In this document: positions 37,145 through 49,858 of the stretch, one piece after another
Numbering within the stretch: the stretch's first letter is position 1
Layout: the number at the start of each line of letters is the position of its first letter
Source: Cladopsammia gracilis
Taxonomy: Eukaryota; Cnidaria; Anthozoa; Scleractinia; Dendrophylliidae
Length of the DNA stretch: 64,000 bases
Reading direction: 5' to 3'
NCBI GenBank assembly: GCA_022457155.1
Contig: JAJGOT010000121.1
Coordinates: 1,159,001 to 1,223,000, forward strand
The notes under the pieces: generated by a model
What the model was told of the DNA's origin: nothing
Seen by the model: the letters and a program-made list of their open reading frames with translations, nothing else
Database searches by the model: none
Position numbers and translations under genes: made by a program

Positions 37145-37335
37145 TTGCTATCCTTCAGGAAGCAAATGTATTTACTCAGTTCGGTTGCACTGTTTTTCCT
37201 CTTATCTCTGAATGAAATAACGTGTGGTTGCGGAATCTTGATCTAAATTGATCACCAGTAAGACCGATGTATGTTTATTTTCCTTTGGTGCTCTCCACGG
37301 TGGCTTGGTAGATTACGTCTTGGGTTAGGCATTCG
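37145..37335 (-). pseudogene. Penelope-like element, GIY-YIG relic (second copy)
   Basis: On the minus strand, ECLTQDVIYQATVESTKGK, then after a stop TYIGLTGDQFRSRFRNH. This is the YxA...TYIGLT GIY-YIG stretch of Penelope-like endonucleases, followed by a shifted ATELSKYI. Stops and shifts make it non-functional. It belongs to a different subfamily from the relic at 33530, which carries YVGST. Confidence 0.75.
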
Positions 37336-37956
37336 TCAAACGCATGCCATTGGGAATGACAGAGGTGGGTTTCATCTTCCAAGTTCTACTTGCACTGAGA
37401 TTTGGCCCTATACCTTTTCTTTTCCCTAAAATATAACTTATTGGCTATAACTGCCGACATTTTAAGACTGAACATCCTAAAAGAGACAAAAACCTCATTT
37501 TTAACCCCTTTAAGGGACGGCGAGCATTCTCGTCAACTTTATAGAAGTCTCCTCCCCTGGCATGGGTCTTACACGGGGTTGGGAAAATACAACCCACTAA
37601 GTGGGGTGGGGTGTCAATAACCAATTTAGTATTCCGCACCGATGAGATGACAGTGTCTTGACAGTTGTAGTTTGAGATGAAATGATACTCGATATTCATG
37701 ATTATGTCATTCTTATGTGCAGGGGAAGGTTTGATATTAATTATATCTTATTATTTTGAAGAACGCAGATTTAAACCGCCAACCGGAGCTTTATTATTAT
37801 TATTCATTTATTTTGCCACACACAATGAATTACAATCTGAATAAAAACGATAATAAATAGGTTAACTAACATTAACTTCGTTTGCGGTCTACCGTGAAAG
37901 CATTGATTTTCACAGAATACTTTCATGCTTTTACCCACAGGTAAAGACTAGTTCAA

Positions 37957-38032
37957 ATGAAGACCTGCTACTCCTTTTTTCTCTTCTGTGTGCTATTTGC
38001 ATCTCTGCACTGTTGTCTATCAAGGCCTCTCG
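37957..38032 (+). CDS. Signal-peptide exon of a secreted acidic repeat protein
   Basis: The ATG at 37957 opens 25 codons with a classic signal peptide: a short basic start (MK), a hydrophobic core (FFLFCVLFASL), then a small/Cys region before the cut. The exon stops at a strong donor, GTAAGTAA, at 38033 and leaves one G. That G plus the first two bases of the exon at 51054 makes a Gly codon, so the two exons join in frame and give about 216 residues. The link is inferred from phase and from the need of the acidic exon for a start; a coding exon in between is possible. Confidence 0.6.
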
Positions 38033-38112
38033 GTAAGTAATAAACAATGGTAAAATGATAACGAAAGTGATAATGATAACGATAATGATAATGATTTGAC
38101 TTGCTTCACTCA

Positions 38113-38345
38113 ATAACCCAATTTCGATATATTAAAATTCAACTTGAAACAAAAGACATTTTTCGATTATAGACAGCACTACGAGGCCTAGGGGAATTTT
38201 CGATATATTAAAATTCAACTTGAAACAAAAGACATCACTTCGAGGCTTAGGGGAATGATAGCAGGGATTTATATGGTTTATTCCCCTAAGCCTCGTAGTG
38301 ATGTCTTTTGTTTCAAGTTGAATTTTAAAATATCGAAATTGGTCA
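38113..38345. repeat. Foldback repeat with duplicated left arm
   Basis: TTCGATATATTAAAATTCAA occurs twice directly (near 38127 and 38197), each followed by TTGAAACAAAAGACAT. The right arm (38275-38345) is the reverse complement with CCCCTAAGCCTCGTAGTGAT. The arms are nearly identical, so it is a young foldback structure. Confidence 0.75.
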
Positions 38346-38988
38346 ATTAAATTACGCGACCCGAAATCACAGAAAATCATAACTTTTCTTTTCATGTTTT
38401 ATACCACTGGCTGAGAAGGAGAAATTTCTGAAATGTGATTGGCTGAGACGAGTTGTATTTCAGCCTAATTTAAAATACCCATGTATAAAATTACAGTTGC
38501 TATGGCAACGGAGACGGTTTTGTCTTGTTGTCGAAACAATGGCGGATAACTTTCCCGAATTTGACAACAGTGAAATAAAATAATTGAACTAAGTTCAGGA
38601 ATTGCCAACATGAAAAAAAAAAAAAAAAAGTGCGAAGACCTATTATATCCTTAAATGCAATCGAGCAGGGTTGAAGGCAAGGGATTCAATGCGAATTATA
38701 GTTTTAGCTACGACGCCAGACAACTCGACGAGTAATTAGAGATGTTCTTCGCCAAAGTGAGTAAGAGAAAGTCAAGAATGGCTCAAACTTGGAGCCAGCC
38801 ACTTTGCTTAAGAGTCACTAGCGTCCTTGTGCGCCATCTAGAGGAAGTGGGCAGTAGTGTTTCTAATTTTGAGGACAGAGATACCATAAAAAGTGGAAAA
38901 CGTTCAAAGGTTTATCGAAAGCTCGCTTCCTCCGCGAGCAAGTACGGTACATAACGAGCCAGACGCTCTTAGCAACCAAAAAATAGCT

Positions 38989-39041
38989 AGACCTCCCTCT
39001 GAGATATAGGGCAATTTGCCCTATATCTCAGAGGGAGGTCT
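38989..39041. repeat. Perfect 26-bp inverted repeat with a 1-nt spacer
   Basis: AGACCTCCCTCTGAGATATA plus six more bases on the left is mirrored exactly on the right around a single T at 39015. An RNA from this site would form a long perfect hairpin. No flanking element was identified. Confidence 0.9.
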
Positions 39042-39799
39042 TGTAACTTCCAGCATGCCAATGTAATCAAATCCCTTCTGAACACTATTTCTGTTCCACG
39101 TAAAGCGTGAACTTTTGCACCAAGGCGTTATAATCTTTAGGCGTGAAAATTCATTTCATGCACGTTTTTAATTATCTTCATGAGGGTTTTAGAGATCTTG
39201 CTGCGGTTTGACAAGAAATTGCTTGTGAGATGTAGCTTTGAAACAAAAACTCTATGATTTTTATGAAGTATCTTCATGATGCGCACAATAAATTTAATGA
39301 AGGGTCCTGGCATTAGAAATAGCACAATAACAGAAAAAGTCAGCCGCTTAGATATTTGCAAAACAAGAAATTTAGATTTTCGTTGGTTTTGTACGACTGA
39401 ATATTAAACAGCGCGGACGAGTATGAAAGTCAACTCTGTCCGGAAATTTTCACGGTATATTCAAGCTAAGCGAAATGTAGCGATTCGGTAATTATGATTG
39501 TAGTCGCAACATTCATAAGTAGCTCAGAACTGAAACACCGCGACCTGGGTACAAATATAAACATTGTTTCGCGGTAAACAAGACAACCATGTCGGCGTTC
39601 TATAATTATTGAACTTGAAGTTCGGTGTAACACCTAGTTCGTATTAAAGACGGTTATTGCTAAATGTGGATTTCCTCTGTTTACCTGTCTGTTACGGCTA
39701 GCACACAAAGAAAATAGGAAGCGAAATTATTGTTGACAGCATTTTTGGGATAACAGCTGTAATAATGTAATGCTTGCTTTGTTGCACACAACAAATACT

Positions 39800-40590
39800 C
39801 CAACCTGGGTGAACCAGAGATAATATATAACAATTTGCCTAGATTTTACGTGTGTCTGAAAATATTGATTAATGTTATACTTCCTTTGAGCGCTCAGGCA
39901 TACGGCGATGCCAGGACTAAAACCTGGGTGAACCAGAGAGGATATATAACATTTGCCTGGATTTCACGTACGTCACAAAACATTGATTAATATAATGTTA
40001 TATTTCCTTTGAGCGCTCAGGCATACGGCGATGCCAGGACTAAAACCTGGGTGAACCAGAGAGGATATATAACATTTGCCTGGATTTCACGTACGTCACA
40101 AAACATTGATTAATATAATGTTATATATCCCTTGAGCGCTCAGGCATACGGCGATGCCAGGACTCAAACCTGGGTGAACCAGAGAGGATATATAACATTT
40201 GCCTAGATTTCACGTAGGTCACAAAATATTGATTAATGTTATATATCCCTTGAGCGCTCAGGCATACGGCGATGCCAGGACTCAAACCTGGGTGAACCAG
40301 AGAGGACATATAACATTTGCCTGGAATTCACGTAGGTCACAAAATATTGATTAATGTTATATATCCCTTGAGCGCTCAGGCATACGGCGATGCCAGGACT
40401 CAAACCTGGGTGAACCAGAGAGGACATATAACATTTGCCTGGAATTCACGTAGGTCACAAAATATTGATTAATGTTATATATCCCTTGAGCGCTCAGACA
40501 TACGGCGATGCCAGGACTCAAACCTGGGTGAACCAGAGAGGATATATAACATTTGCCTAGATTCCATGTGCGTCTCAAAATATTGGTTGT
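39800..40590. repeat. Satellite array, seven units of about 118-123 bp
   Basis: AACCTGGGTGAACCAGAGA recurs at 39802, 39921, 40044, 40167, 40285, 40403 and 40521. Spacing is 119, 123 and 123, then 118 three times. Each unit has GAGCGCTC, then GGCATACGGCGATGCC (5-bp stem), then CCAGGACTCAAACCTGG (5-bp stem, 7-nt loop), then ATATATAACATTTGCCT. On the minus strand the last hairpin reads CCAGG-TTTGAGT-CCTGG, like a tRNA T-arm with a B-box-like core. Open frames in the array are by-products of its period. Confidence 0.92.
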
Positions 40591-41403
40591 TTAATATCCA
40601 AAATTAATTTTCATCATATTCCTGAGTGACACAGAAAGGATATAGAACGTTACCTGAATGGCGAATTAAGCCGAGTAACAGCAACATCCAGATCGTCGTT
40701 GTAAACTCTCCGATCAAAAAACCCGCCATTGTTTTACGCTGCAAGCTGAACCATGGTAGAAACGCCGCATATCTTCGAATTTAGAACAAACCAGTCTCTC
40801 AAATCTCTTACCGTAGGCAGCTCAAATCGTCGAATGTCAAAGACATCCATCGATGCACTCGCGGCGGGAAGGATGACTCAATTTTCCCGCTCTTCTCATA
40901 AATTTTTTTTTATTGAAATCCAACCTCCTAAAATGTCAAAAAGCAGTCGAACCCCTCAAAAATGACAGGCTGACCTCCACAGGAGTTTGTACACAATCTG
41001 ATAACGTACAAGGATTAATTGTCAAACGCTGCAGCTATCCGGAAACCGCAAATCATATACGATGACGGCTGCAAAGCAGGCCTATGATGTCACTTCATAG
41101 CAACCAGACCTTACGTTTTTTTTTAACTTCCGGATCACTCTGGCTCGTTATGAATGGCCTCACGCCGATGTTTTCCGTCTATAAAAGCACTGACCGCCCA
41201 AGGTTTGTTGCGGTCAAAGACCTCCTTGGTGCCTTGGAAATTATATAATTAGTTACCAAAGTTTCTAATTACTACTAAAATTAGTTCGTTCAATATAGGT
41301 TTTAGAGTGGTAGACTGTAACATTTTGAACTAACTAAGGCTTGATATGTTGGTTATAGTTTGCATTTCGCACTTTTCTCGATTCTTACAGAGTCCTGCTT
41401 TTA

Positions 41404-42583
41404 CAGTGCGACTACCTCAACCGGGGCCACCCGAGGACTTTCAGCCAATCAGAGACCGATCCTTAAACAAAGAATTGAGCAAGCGGACCCCCCGGAAACT
41501 GTATCATTTTTTGATTGGTTTATTTCGATCCTAAATTTCTCGCCGTCTTCGAAAACTTTGCGCGTTTTCTTTACGGCTAAATTGAAAAAGCTATTGATTT
41601 TACAATGGAATTCCGATTTTTCAAACCTCCAAGGGAAAGGGAAATTGGTTCAAAAAATCGAAGGTGCTATTGACTGAAATCAAATCCAAGGGAAACGAGT
41701 TTTGGTTCGAATAATCGGGAGTTTCGAAAAATCAGTTATTCGAAAAATCGGGTTTCCACTGTACTTCTACAACAAGAAATTACTCCCGTTATCGGAAGCG
41801 CTGGCGTATCAGAAAAAATCATCTTGGTAAGCGGCTGCGATGTTTTTATGTCAACAAGACAAGTGTTCCGTTACTGTCGTTACTGTATGTTACGACAGTA
41901 ACGTTATTATATGCCGTTACTGTATGAAATACGTAAACATCTCGTCACGAAGTAAAAAGCGTTTTATTTCCATTTCAGTAGAAATAATTTTATAGCAATC
42001 GAAGGGAAAAAATAGCAGGGTCAATCGCTAGAAAGCCGCTCAATGTTGCGTGACGATTTCTCTAAACCAAATGTTGAGGGTTCCAATTTTTCCGTAAAAC
42101 ACTTCGTTGTCGACGAAAGGATCTTTTTTTATTTTTGGTTTACAAAATGTTTCAATTTCAATGCATTCAACTGCATTTGGCGTGACAACGGTGCGCCCTC
42201 TGTGACCTTTTGGCATGGAGCTTGAAAACACGAGTTGGTCAAATCGTAGTCGCGTAAGACATTTTGAACAAAATGACAGCTGGTTCCAAGTTCTTGAGCA
42301 ATCTGGCGCTGAGATGCCCCATTGTGATGCAGATCCAAGACCCTTTCGCGAATAAAGTGAGGCAAATTTCTCCCGTTTTCGAAAAGTCCACCAGCCTGAT
42401 TGATTCTGAGCTGAACAGACATAATTTTGACTTCTGTTTTCGGGAAGGGAACATTAACGGGTGAAAATTGAACAAACGGTCATACAGTTTCCCATGAGGT
42501 CCGCATGCCCAATTCTTTGTTTAAGGATCGGTCTCTGATTGGCTGAAAGTCCTCGGGTGGCCCCGGTTGAGGTAGTTTCACTG
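41404..42583 (-). mobile_element. Tc1/mariner-type transposon derivative with long TIRs
   Basis: The ends carry near-identical inverted repeats of at least 80 bp starting CAGTGCGACTACCTCAACCG at the left and the mirrored form ending TTTCACTG at the right. Both are flanked by TA. The 1,180-bp interior encodes only the DNA-binding part of a transposase (42129-42422, minus strand). A second end-like motif, CGAAAAATCGGGTTTCCACTG followed by TA (near 41760), suggests a nested or chimeric element. It cannot transpose on its own. Confidence 0.8.
42129..42422 (-). pseudogene. Paired-type helix-turn-helix of a Tc1-like transposase, truncated
   Basis: The 97-codon frame has GGLFENGRNLPHFIRERVLD, ASQRQIAQELG and FVQNVLRDY. 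This is the N-terminal PAX-like HTH that binds the TIR in Tc1/Tc3-type transposases and resembles metazoan paired domains. The second HTH is only partly present, and there is no DDE/D catalytic domain before the TIR. The first methionine is a real ATG (42420-42422). It could in principle still bind element ends; that is inference. Confidence 0.7.
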
Positions 42584-42645
42584 TAAATGTTTTTAATGAG
42601 AGGCTTATGGTTAATGACGCTGTAATGGTGCATAAATGTATATTA

Positions 42646-43127
42646 CCGTGTGGGATGAAATTTTCGCGGGAGTTTATTTTCGCGAATTTCGCGAATTTTC
42701 CGGCGATTCGCGAAAATTAAATCTCGCGAAAATAATCTCCCGCGAAAAAAAAAATCCGCGAAAATTCACTCCATTTCACAATATCATAGCTTTTTTCTTC
42801 GCAATTTAAACAAAATGAACAGTGTTGGGGGTCTCTGTGTAAATTTATAACTCTAGAGGAGACTATCTACTGAAAAACACACATTTATGGCTGCGGTACA
42901 TGAAAACCGTATGAACATGTTCAGTGTCTATGCAAAGCCCTTGTTTCTATTTTTGTGTGTACCAGTGCCGAACGTGAAATACCGGACAGAAACTTGCCTA
43001 AGATCCGCGAAAATTTGTTCCCAACGGTAAAATCTGAAATCCAAATTCGCGAAAATTTCTTCCCTCGAAACGCACAAAATCGTCAATCCGCGAAATTAAA
43101 CTCCAGCGAAAATTTCGTGCCACACGG
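42646..43127. mobile_element. MITE rich in CGCGAAAA motifs
   Basis: CCGTGTGGGATGAAATTTTC at the left end and its imperfect reverse complement (GAAAATTTCGTGCCACACGG) at the right bound 482 bp. About ten CGCGAAAA/TTTTCGCG units in both orientations lie within 100 bases of the two ends. Flanks are TTA and TTT. There is no coding frame. Confidence 0.7.
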
Positions 43128-44965
43128 TTTTCGACATAGCATTTTTTTGAGTGCAAATATGCACCAAAACGAGTGTGTTTTTATATTCTTCTGACCTCGC
43201 GCTAGAAAAGCTCTTTCAAAAACTTAAGGATTTGAGAAAAGATGATTGTCGTATAATAGACAATTTATTCAGAGAAAAGTTGTGTAATGTGACTGGTTAT
43301 TTTAACTCATCGCTAAAAATACCCAACCGTATTACACAATTTTTAAATAATTTCGCTGAATAATCTCTGTATTGCAGTCTCAAAATCGCAATTACATACT
43401 TTATCAGAAACATTTTGTGTGCAGTCTGCAATACGAAACAGACATACAGTCGAGTGGTAGTATTAACAGCGTGCCTTTTCCTATCGTGGGGTAAAGACGT
43501 GGAACAGCAAGGACGTGAAATCAATCAGGGACACTACTGAGAAACTGACGTCGTATTATTGAATTAAAAGAATTTTGCTTTATCGACTGAGTCGATAAGG
43601 TAAATTGGCCACCGTAAAAAGATTCAAATAGCTGAGAATATTAATTTGCATATTTGTGGCCATTACTATAACTCTTTCAGCGCTTCACCCATTCCCGTAT
43701 TCTCCGCCATCCCTCCCCACCCCCACCTCCTCTGTTCACTCCAGGCCCCCTCCTTATGAGGAATTGTTAATCCGCCACTAGTAACTGTAGGTCCGATCCC
43801 TCAAGATATTTGTCGTGTAAACAAACAGTTCTTTTAAGTCATGAATACGTGAAGTGTAATGATCGAGTTATAGCAGACGGGAACAAATATGCAAATTTTC
43901 GCTCCTTCCTTCCTTCCTATCATTTATCGGCTGTAACTTTTCTTAGTAATTCCGCTGACCAGTACAACCGATCTGAGGACTTCAAATGAATCAAGACTTA
44001 GGAAAACCCTATTACACGTCAATATTGTTTCTAAATGTGTGAAATTTCGCTGCCATTTATAAAAGTTCAAGTAAACCAAATTATGTTTCGATATACGACG
44101 AACTTAAAAACATATTTTAGTGTGACACAAACACGCATTGTTTGAAATATGAGAAACATGGATACGGTTGAAATATTAAAATTTAACCCTATAGATGTGA
44201 CATTGTGGTGCAATCGAATGATGCCCTTCTTTTTTTAACGGAAATTTGACGAAGTTGGCAACCTTCATTGAAAGTCTTAATTTAATGCCACCCAAAACAT
44301 ACAACGCTAAATTAAAACCTGTGGCTGTTTTTGTTATTAGAGTTATTGTCGCAATGACGCCGCTGTATGCGCAAAAGGTAAACTTTCACATGTCGTCAAT
44401 GCATCTGTTCCTCGAGTGAAAATATATCCTTGCGTTTTTCTGCTGAACTGCGTATGTAGACCTTAAATATCACACATCATATCGTGGATTACGGTATTTT
44501 TGAAAGATTTCGACCCGTTTTATATAATTTAAACATACCGTAACATTGCGTTGCTCGTTTTTTTTTTTTTTTTTTTTTAAATTTATTTTTTAATTTAGAA
44601 ACTTATAATACTTACAATGCAATTACTTACGCTACTTACAATAAAGTGCGACTACTTACAATACCGTACAGCTAATTACATACTACACAATACTAATATG
44701 ACTACATACAATACAGTACAGCTAATTACATACTCAAGATACTTACACTATTTACAATAATAATCACGAAAGATACTTACAATACTAAAGCTACTTACAC
44801 TATTTACAATACTAATAAAACTACTTACAATACTAACCCAGTTACTTGCTATTAGTTTCGATACTTAAAATAAAATAAAGATTGCATCCACACCATTCAA
44901 ACTCATTACTAGGATCTATTTACACGGGTGCAAAGCCCATGCACGGAGCCCACTTTTTATTGAAT

Positions 44966-47900
44966 TTATCCATTGCTATTAGTTTTAACACATATGAACT
45001 TTTCTGTTTCATACTTAGTTTTAACCTTTAGTTTGAAGGCAGTTATGCTAGGAAGTGTCTGATTTCTTCTGCAATCCCATATATACAATTTAGCATTCAG
45101 TAACAGATAGTTTAGTAAAGGGCACTTTGCGTATATTATTCCAATTATAACGTCTTGCAGGGTGAGATGGAAGAATTCTCTTGTCAAAAAGTAGAAATAG
45201 TATTCAAAATCTTTCCAAAAGCGTTGTACATGGCGACAATCAAAAAGAACGTGGTGGAGGGTTTCCAGTTCCGATTTACAGAATGAACATTTATCATCTA
45301 AGATGTATCCTATCTTACACAACTTTGTATTGGTAAATAATATTGAATTAAGGACTTTGTATTGAAATGCTTTAAGTATGGTTCAAAGGACACCTTATGA
45401 GGCAACCAAAAAACACTTTTCCAGTCGTCTTCTGATAAATTAAAAGTTTGTCTCAAATGTTGAAAATAATTTGGGAACCGGGCTTTTGTCCTTTTGATTA
45501 ATGTATAGTAATCCTTAGATTTCTTTTTTAACACGTCAAAGTCTTTGGTATCTATCGTCAAAGATAGTGAAATTTCCGAGGGGGCACTGGCCCCATTGTT
45601 TGTTTTTAAGTGTGGTGGTACAGAATGACGAAGTCCTGCCCAAATTAAAAAATTAATTTTACTGATTTTACTCGAAATAATCTTAAGCGAGGTTGAAGTA
45701 TCTGTGTCAAATAAAAGATCCTTTACATAAATAATGCCGTTTTCAAAAAAATTCCGATAAAAGATAGGCCTGTTGTTTATACGTATTTCTTTGTTGTTCC
45801 ACACTACCAGTTGCCATTCTTTTCCAGTGTCAAAACCGTCACGGAATTCTGACCACCACTGAAGGAGCTCGGAATAAAATTGGGAAGGAATAGCGAGATC
45901 TTTGATATCATAATTGCAATAAAATAAAAAAAGCCCTCCGAAACGCTCCAATGCCACGCGTAAATAGTTTTTCCAAGGACCCTCATTGTTCCCAAAGATT
46001 CTTTTCAGCCAGGCTAGCCGTAATGATTTGATCATACTTTCAAGGTCAATCATTTTTAATCCACCGTTCTCATATTCATTTATCGTGGACAGTCTTGTTA
46101 CTTTATCCGTTCCTTTCCATAAAAATTTAAATAATAATTGGTTTAACTCTTGAACGATTTCCTTAGGGGCAGGCAGAAGTGACAGAATATAAACAAATTT
46201 AGGAATAAGTAATGACTTGATAATTGTCACTTTGCCATAAACAGAAAGACCTCTGGAAGACCAGATATTTATAAGTTTTTTAAACTATCTAACCTCTCGA
46301 TGAAATTTTTCTCGTGTAGCAATTTAATGTCATACGAATAATAAACTCCGAGGGCTTTGATAGGTTCGTCAGGCCACTTAATACCGAAGGGTTTTGACTT
46401 GTTACTTCTGGAAGATCCTACCCACATACCCTCAGTTTTGGATGTATTGATCCTGAGTCCTGACAATTTTCTGAAAACATCTAAAAGTTTGAAAAGAACG
46501 CGTGCCGATTCTGTGTCTGACAAAACTGCTGTTGTATCGTCAGCGTATTGGAGAAGCTTTGTTTCTTCTTTGCCAATTGCAATGCCTTTTATCGCTATAT
46601 TTTGTCGAATTGCTATAGCAAGAGTTTCAACTACAACCACGAATAGATATGGAGAGAGGGGATCACCCTGTCTTACTCCTCGTTCCAGAGCAAAATAGTC
46701 TGTTGTAAGACCATTATTAATAACACAGCTTTGTATATTTTTATACAGTGTCTTAACCCATCGGATAAAATCAGGACCAAACCGAAATGCCTCCAAACAG
46801 CTAACAAGATAATTCCACTCTACGCTATCAAATACTTTATGAAAGTCTATAAAAATCATGAGACCTGGGATGTTTTCTTTAAGAGTAAAATCCATTAAAT
46901 CGAAGATCGATCGTACAGTTTCACCTATATAGCGATCTTTAACGAAGCCACTTTGGTTGTGATGGATAATATTTGGAAGAACATTTTTTATCCTGGTCGC
47001 TAAGACCTTAGACATAATTTTTGCATCTACGTTAACAAGGGAGATTGGTCTCCAATTTTCTAAAAAAGAACGATCCTTGCCTTTTTTTTTCAATAAGAGT
47101 AATTACTGCTTGTTTCTGGGAACACGACATTTCACCTTTTTCAAAACACTCATTCGCACAATGAATGAAAGGTTCGCTAATAAGTGGCCAAAATGTATTA
47201 TAGAATTCAACTGGAATTCCGTCATTTCCCGGGGATTTGTTACGTTGAAAACTTTCCAGAACCTTAACACATTCTTCTGGAGTTATTTTGCCCTCGCACG
47301 ATAACGTTTGTTGTTCTGTAAGTGTAGGAATGTTTAAATTGTTCAAGAAAAATTCCGTCGCTTGCGTGTTATCTGCATTCTTATTCTTGCTTGTATATAA
47401 TTCTTGGTAAAAACGTTTTTGTTCGGAGAGTATATAAAAGGGATCTGTGACGATCGCACCACTAGTTTTCAATTTTCGCACATGTTTTTTAACATGGTTT
47501 CTTTTCTCCAAATTAAGAAAATATTTTGTACTCTTTTCACCATGTTCCCACCAACGCGCGCGTGCGCGAATAATAATACCTTGAAGTTTTTCTTCATAAA
47601 GAAGTTCTAATTGTTCTTTAGCCGAATTGAGAACGTTTGCATTGTTGTCATTAGGGTCGGAATCAAATATTTTCTTTGCTTTATCAAATTCCTTTTGAAG
47701 TTTCATTTCTTTTTCTTTTCTTTCCATTGCTTTTCGTTTTGAATGCTGAATTGCGTGAACTCGGATATTATACTTAGTCCAATCCCAGATACTTCTATTA
47801 TCTGTCAATTCATTACGACCTTCTCTCAGCCACATAGGTATTTTAGCTGTTACTTCTCTAACATAGTCTTCATCTTCCAAAAGCGAGCAGTTCATTTTCC

Positions 47901-48666
47901 AATGGCCGGGACCTTTGATATCTTTATCACTGATACAGAACTCTATAGAAATGGCTGCATGGTCAGTTTTTATGGCTGGAGTAATATCCGTCGTTGTAAC
48001 TAAATCTTGTAAGTTATTTGAAATAAGCCAGTAGTCTAAGCGGCACAGAATCATTGGCGAGTTTTGACTCCACGTAAAGCTTTTTGTGGTAGGATTTTTC
48101 ACTCTCCAAATATCAATCAAGTCAAGATCATCACATAAACAATCAATGGTTGATATGACCGATTTCCTCGGTAAAAGTATGCCTCCTTTCTTGTCTAGCA
48201 CCGGATTAATTGGGCAATTAAAGTCCCCTCCAAGAATTATATTTTCTTCCTCGTCCAAATTCTCCTTTTGTAGAGTAGTTTGTAAATTATTTAACAAATC
48301 AATAATATTTGTATCCTTATTTGGTGCATAAATATTGATCAATACATACATTTTATCTTTAATCTCCGCCTTCAGAATAACATAGCGTCCTAAAGGGTCT
48401 AAGATTTTTGAATGGATAACACAGTCAACACCCTTCCTAAAAAGAATGGCAACTCCGCGTGAATTTGGACTACCGTGTGACATAATTATCTCACCTCCCC
48501 ATTCATTTTTCCACTGTCTTTCGGTATCTTTTTTTGAATGAGTTTCCTGCAAAAATATGAAATCTGCCTTTTGTTTTCGACACCAAGTATAAATCATTCT
48601 CCTTTTTCGAAAGTTATTAATGCCCCTCACATTCAAGGAGACCAATTTACATGTATCCAATATCAT
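44966..48666 (-). pseudogene. LINE ORF2: APE endonuclease, reverse transcriptase, zinc knuckle
   Basis: The ATG at 48666 opens an apurinic-type endonuclease with LNVRGINN, LQETHS, GGDFNCP, CRLDYW and TDHAAI (catalytic Asn, Glu, Asp and His all present). The reverse transcriptase follows with SPGNDGIP, NWRPISLVN, RQGDPLSPYLF and YADD (near 46547). The C-terminal zf-RVT stretch (CSFCKS, HHVLFDC) ends at 44966. The frame breaks at a 9-A run near 47087, at a 6-A run near 46275 and near 45315. Each is a one-base change, so the copy is either young and barely decayed or affected by sequencing errors. Confidence 0.88.
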
Positions 48667-49144
48667 CTAAATCCCAGTAGATCTCAAATAACCGAGATTG
48701 CAGAAGTTTTATCAGAAAGGTGGACAAAAGTAAACAATACATCTCTACAAATTGGGCCGTGAATTGGGCTTTGCTCCTGAAATCGAAGACAAAAGAGATA
48801 TAAATAACATTACACGTACTAGTTTGAAAGTATAACAAGTCAAAGTTAGTAAATAGTAGCTTAATTAGATAACAATGAGCCAAAAAACCTTTAAACACCT
48901 TAAAAGACGAAAGACGAATACTAATCCACAATAAAAACACTAAACAAAAAAGTGGGAGATACATAATTGAAACCCTTACCTTGTGCTCCAAAACGAAATA
49001 TAATCGATCCTTCATCCAGAAAAAAAAAAATACCCTCCGTAACTTCCAACTTATCACTCAGCCCTCAGCTCCTTCACCGTAATTTATGAATACAGCGTTC
49101 AAAATGGAAGGAAAAGTGACAATGGACTGGTAAATTCAGAAACT

Positions 49145-49858
49145 TTATACCTTCAAAATTATATGTAGATGTCGAAAAATAAAGAAGCATGGCTCAGTAC
49201 TAATAGAAATATTATAACTTAACATATTGGAAAAATATTTCCCGTCAATATAGAGCTTATCCGGCTCGGTTTTACTGAAGAACGCGCGTTTTCCATCTCT
49301 TCTTGCTCGCTTCAATTTATCCATTTGCTTTTTCCTCAATTCGTGCAGCTCCTTAGGAATGTCCTCAAACATCTTATAATCGGTGTCTTTAAGTTTTCGA
49401 CCGCATTTAAATACTCGCTCTCTATCTTGAAATCTGAGAAAACGGGCTATAATTGTGCGACTGCCGTGACCGTCCTTCCTTGGTTTTCCCATCCTATGCA
49501 CACGCTGAAATTCGATATTTTCCGCGTCTTCGATTCCCAGGATATTTTCCATGAAGTCTGCCAGTACTTGCCTCGTGTCTTCGTTCGAAGTTGTATTTGT
49601 ATTTGTATTTGTATTTTGTTGACCGGGAAGTACTGCTAATTCTGGTATGCCCTCAAACTTAAGGTTCTCTCTGCGACTATAAGCCTCGAGATAAAGGATT
49701 TGCTTGCGGCATTCACTAACCTCATTCTTTCTCTCCTCCGTGCTTGTCTGAAGCTCTAAAATTTGTTGATCCACAAATTTGGCATTCTCTTCCACGTGTG
49801 AGAATTTATCGTCGAGAGTTTTCTGCTTGTCTTGAACAGAAGCAATTTCTGTCTCCAG
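49145..49858 (-). pseudogene. LINE ORF1, 5'-truncated
   Basis: The frame runs from the truncation point to a stop at 49145 without an ATG. It begins with a coiled coil (heptads of Leu/Ile), then YSRRENLKFEGIPEL, a short Asn-Thr repeat (an ATTTGT hexamer run), VHRMGKPR and TIIARFLRFQDRERV. This is the RRM-like core of L1-type ORF1 RNA-binding proteins, ending in a basic tail. ORF1 and ORF2 are about 480 bases apart. Confidence 0.8.

Larger units (their letters stand above)
44560..49858 (-). mobile_element. Tx1/L1-like LINE insertion with 15-bp target duplication
   Basis: ATTGCGTTGCTCGTT occurs at 44545-44559 and again, exactly, at 49859-49873. Between them, on the minus strand, lie a 5'-truncated ORF1, an endonuclease/reverse-transcriptase ORF2, a 3' UTR with repeated ACTTACAATACT-type motifs and a terminal poly(A) seen as T at 44560-44578. 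The perfect duplication plus poly(A) is the mark of target-primed reverse transcription and shows that the 5' truncation happened at insertion. ORF2 has three frame breaks. Confidence 0.92.

Noticed and set aside
38742..38954. 70-residue basic frame with a true ATG
   Set aside because: It lies in the putative intron near foldbacks, with no recognised motif or splice context.
40121..40578. Three overlapping minus-strand frames with near-identical peptides
   Set aside because: They repeat at the satellite period and come from the array itself.
39800..40590. CRISPR-like regular repeats
   Set aside because: The units are 118 bp with no unique spacers and lie in a eukaryotic intron; this is a satellite array.
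49145..49795. ORF1 start at 49795
   Set aside because: That codon is GTG; the coiled coil continues upstream to the truncation at 49858, so it is not the true start.
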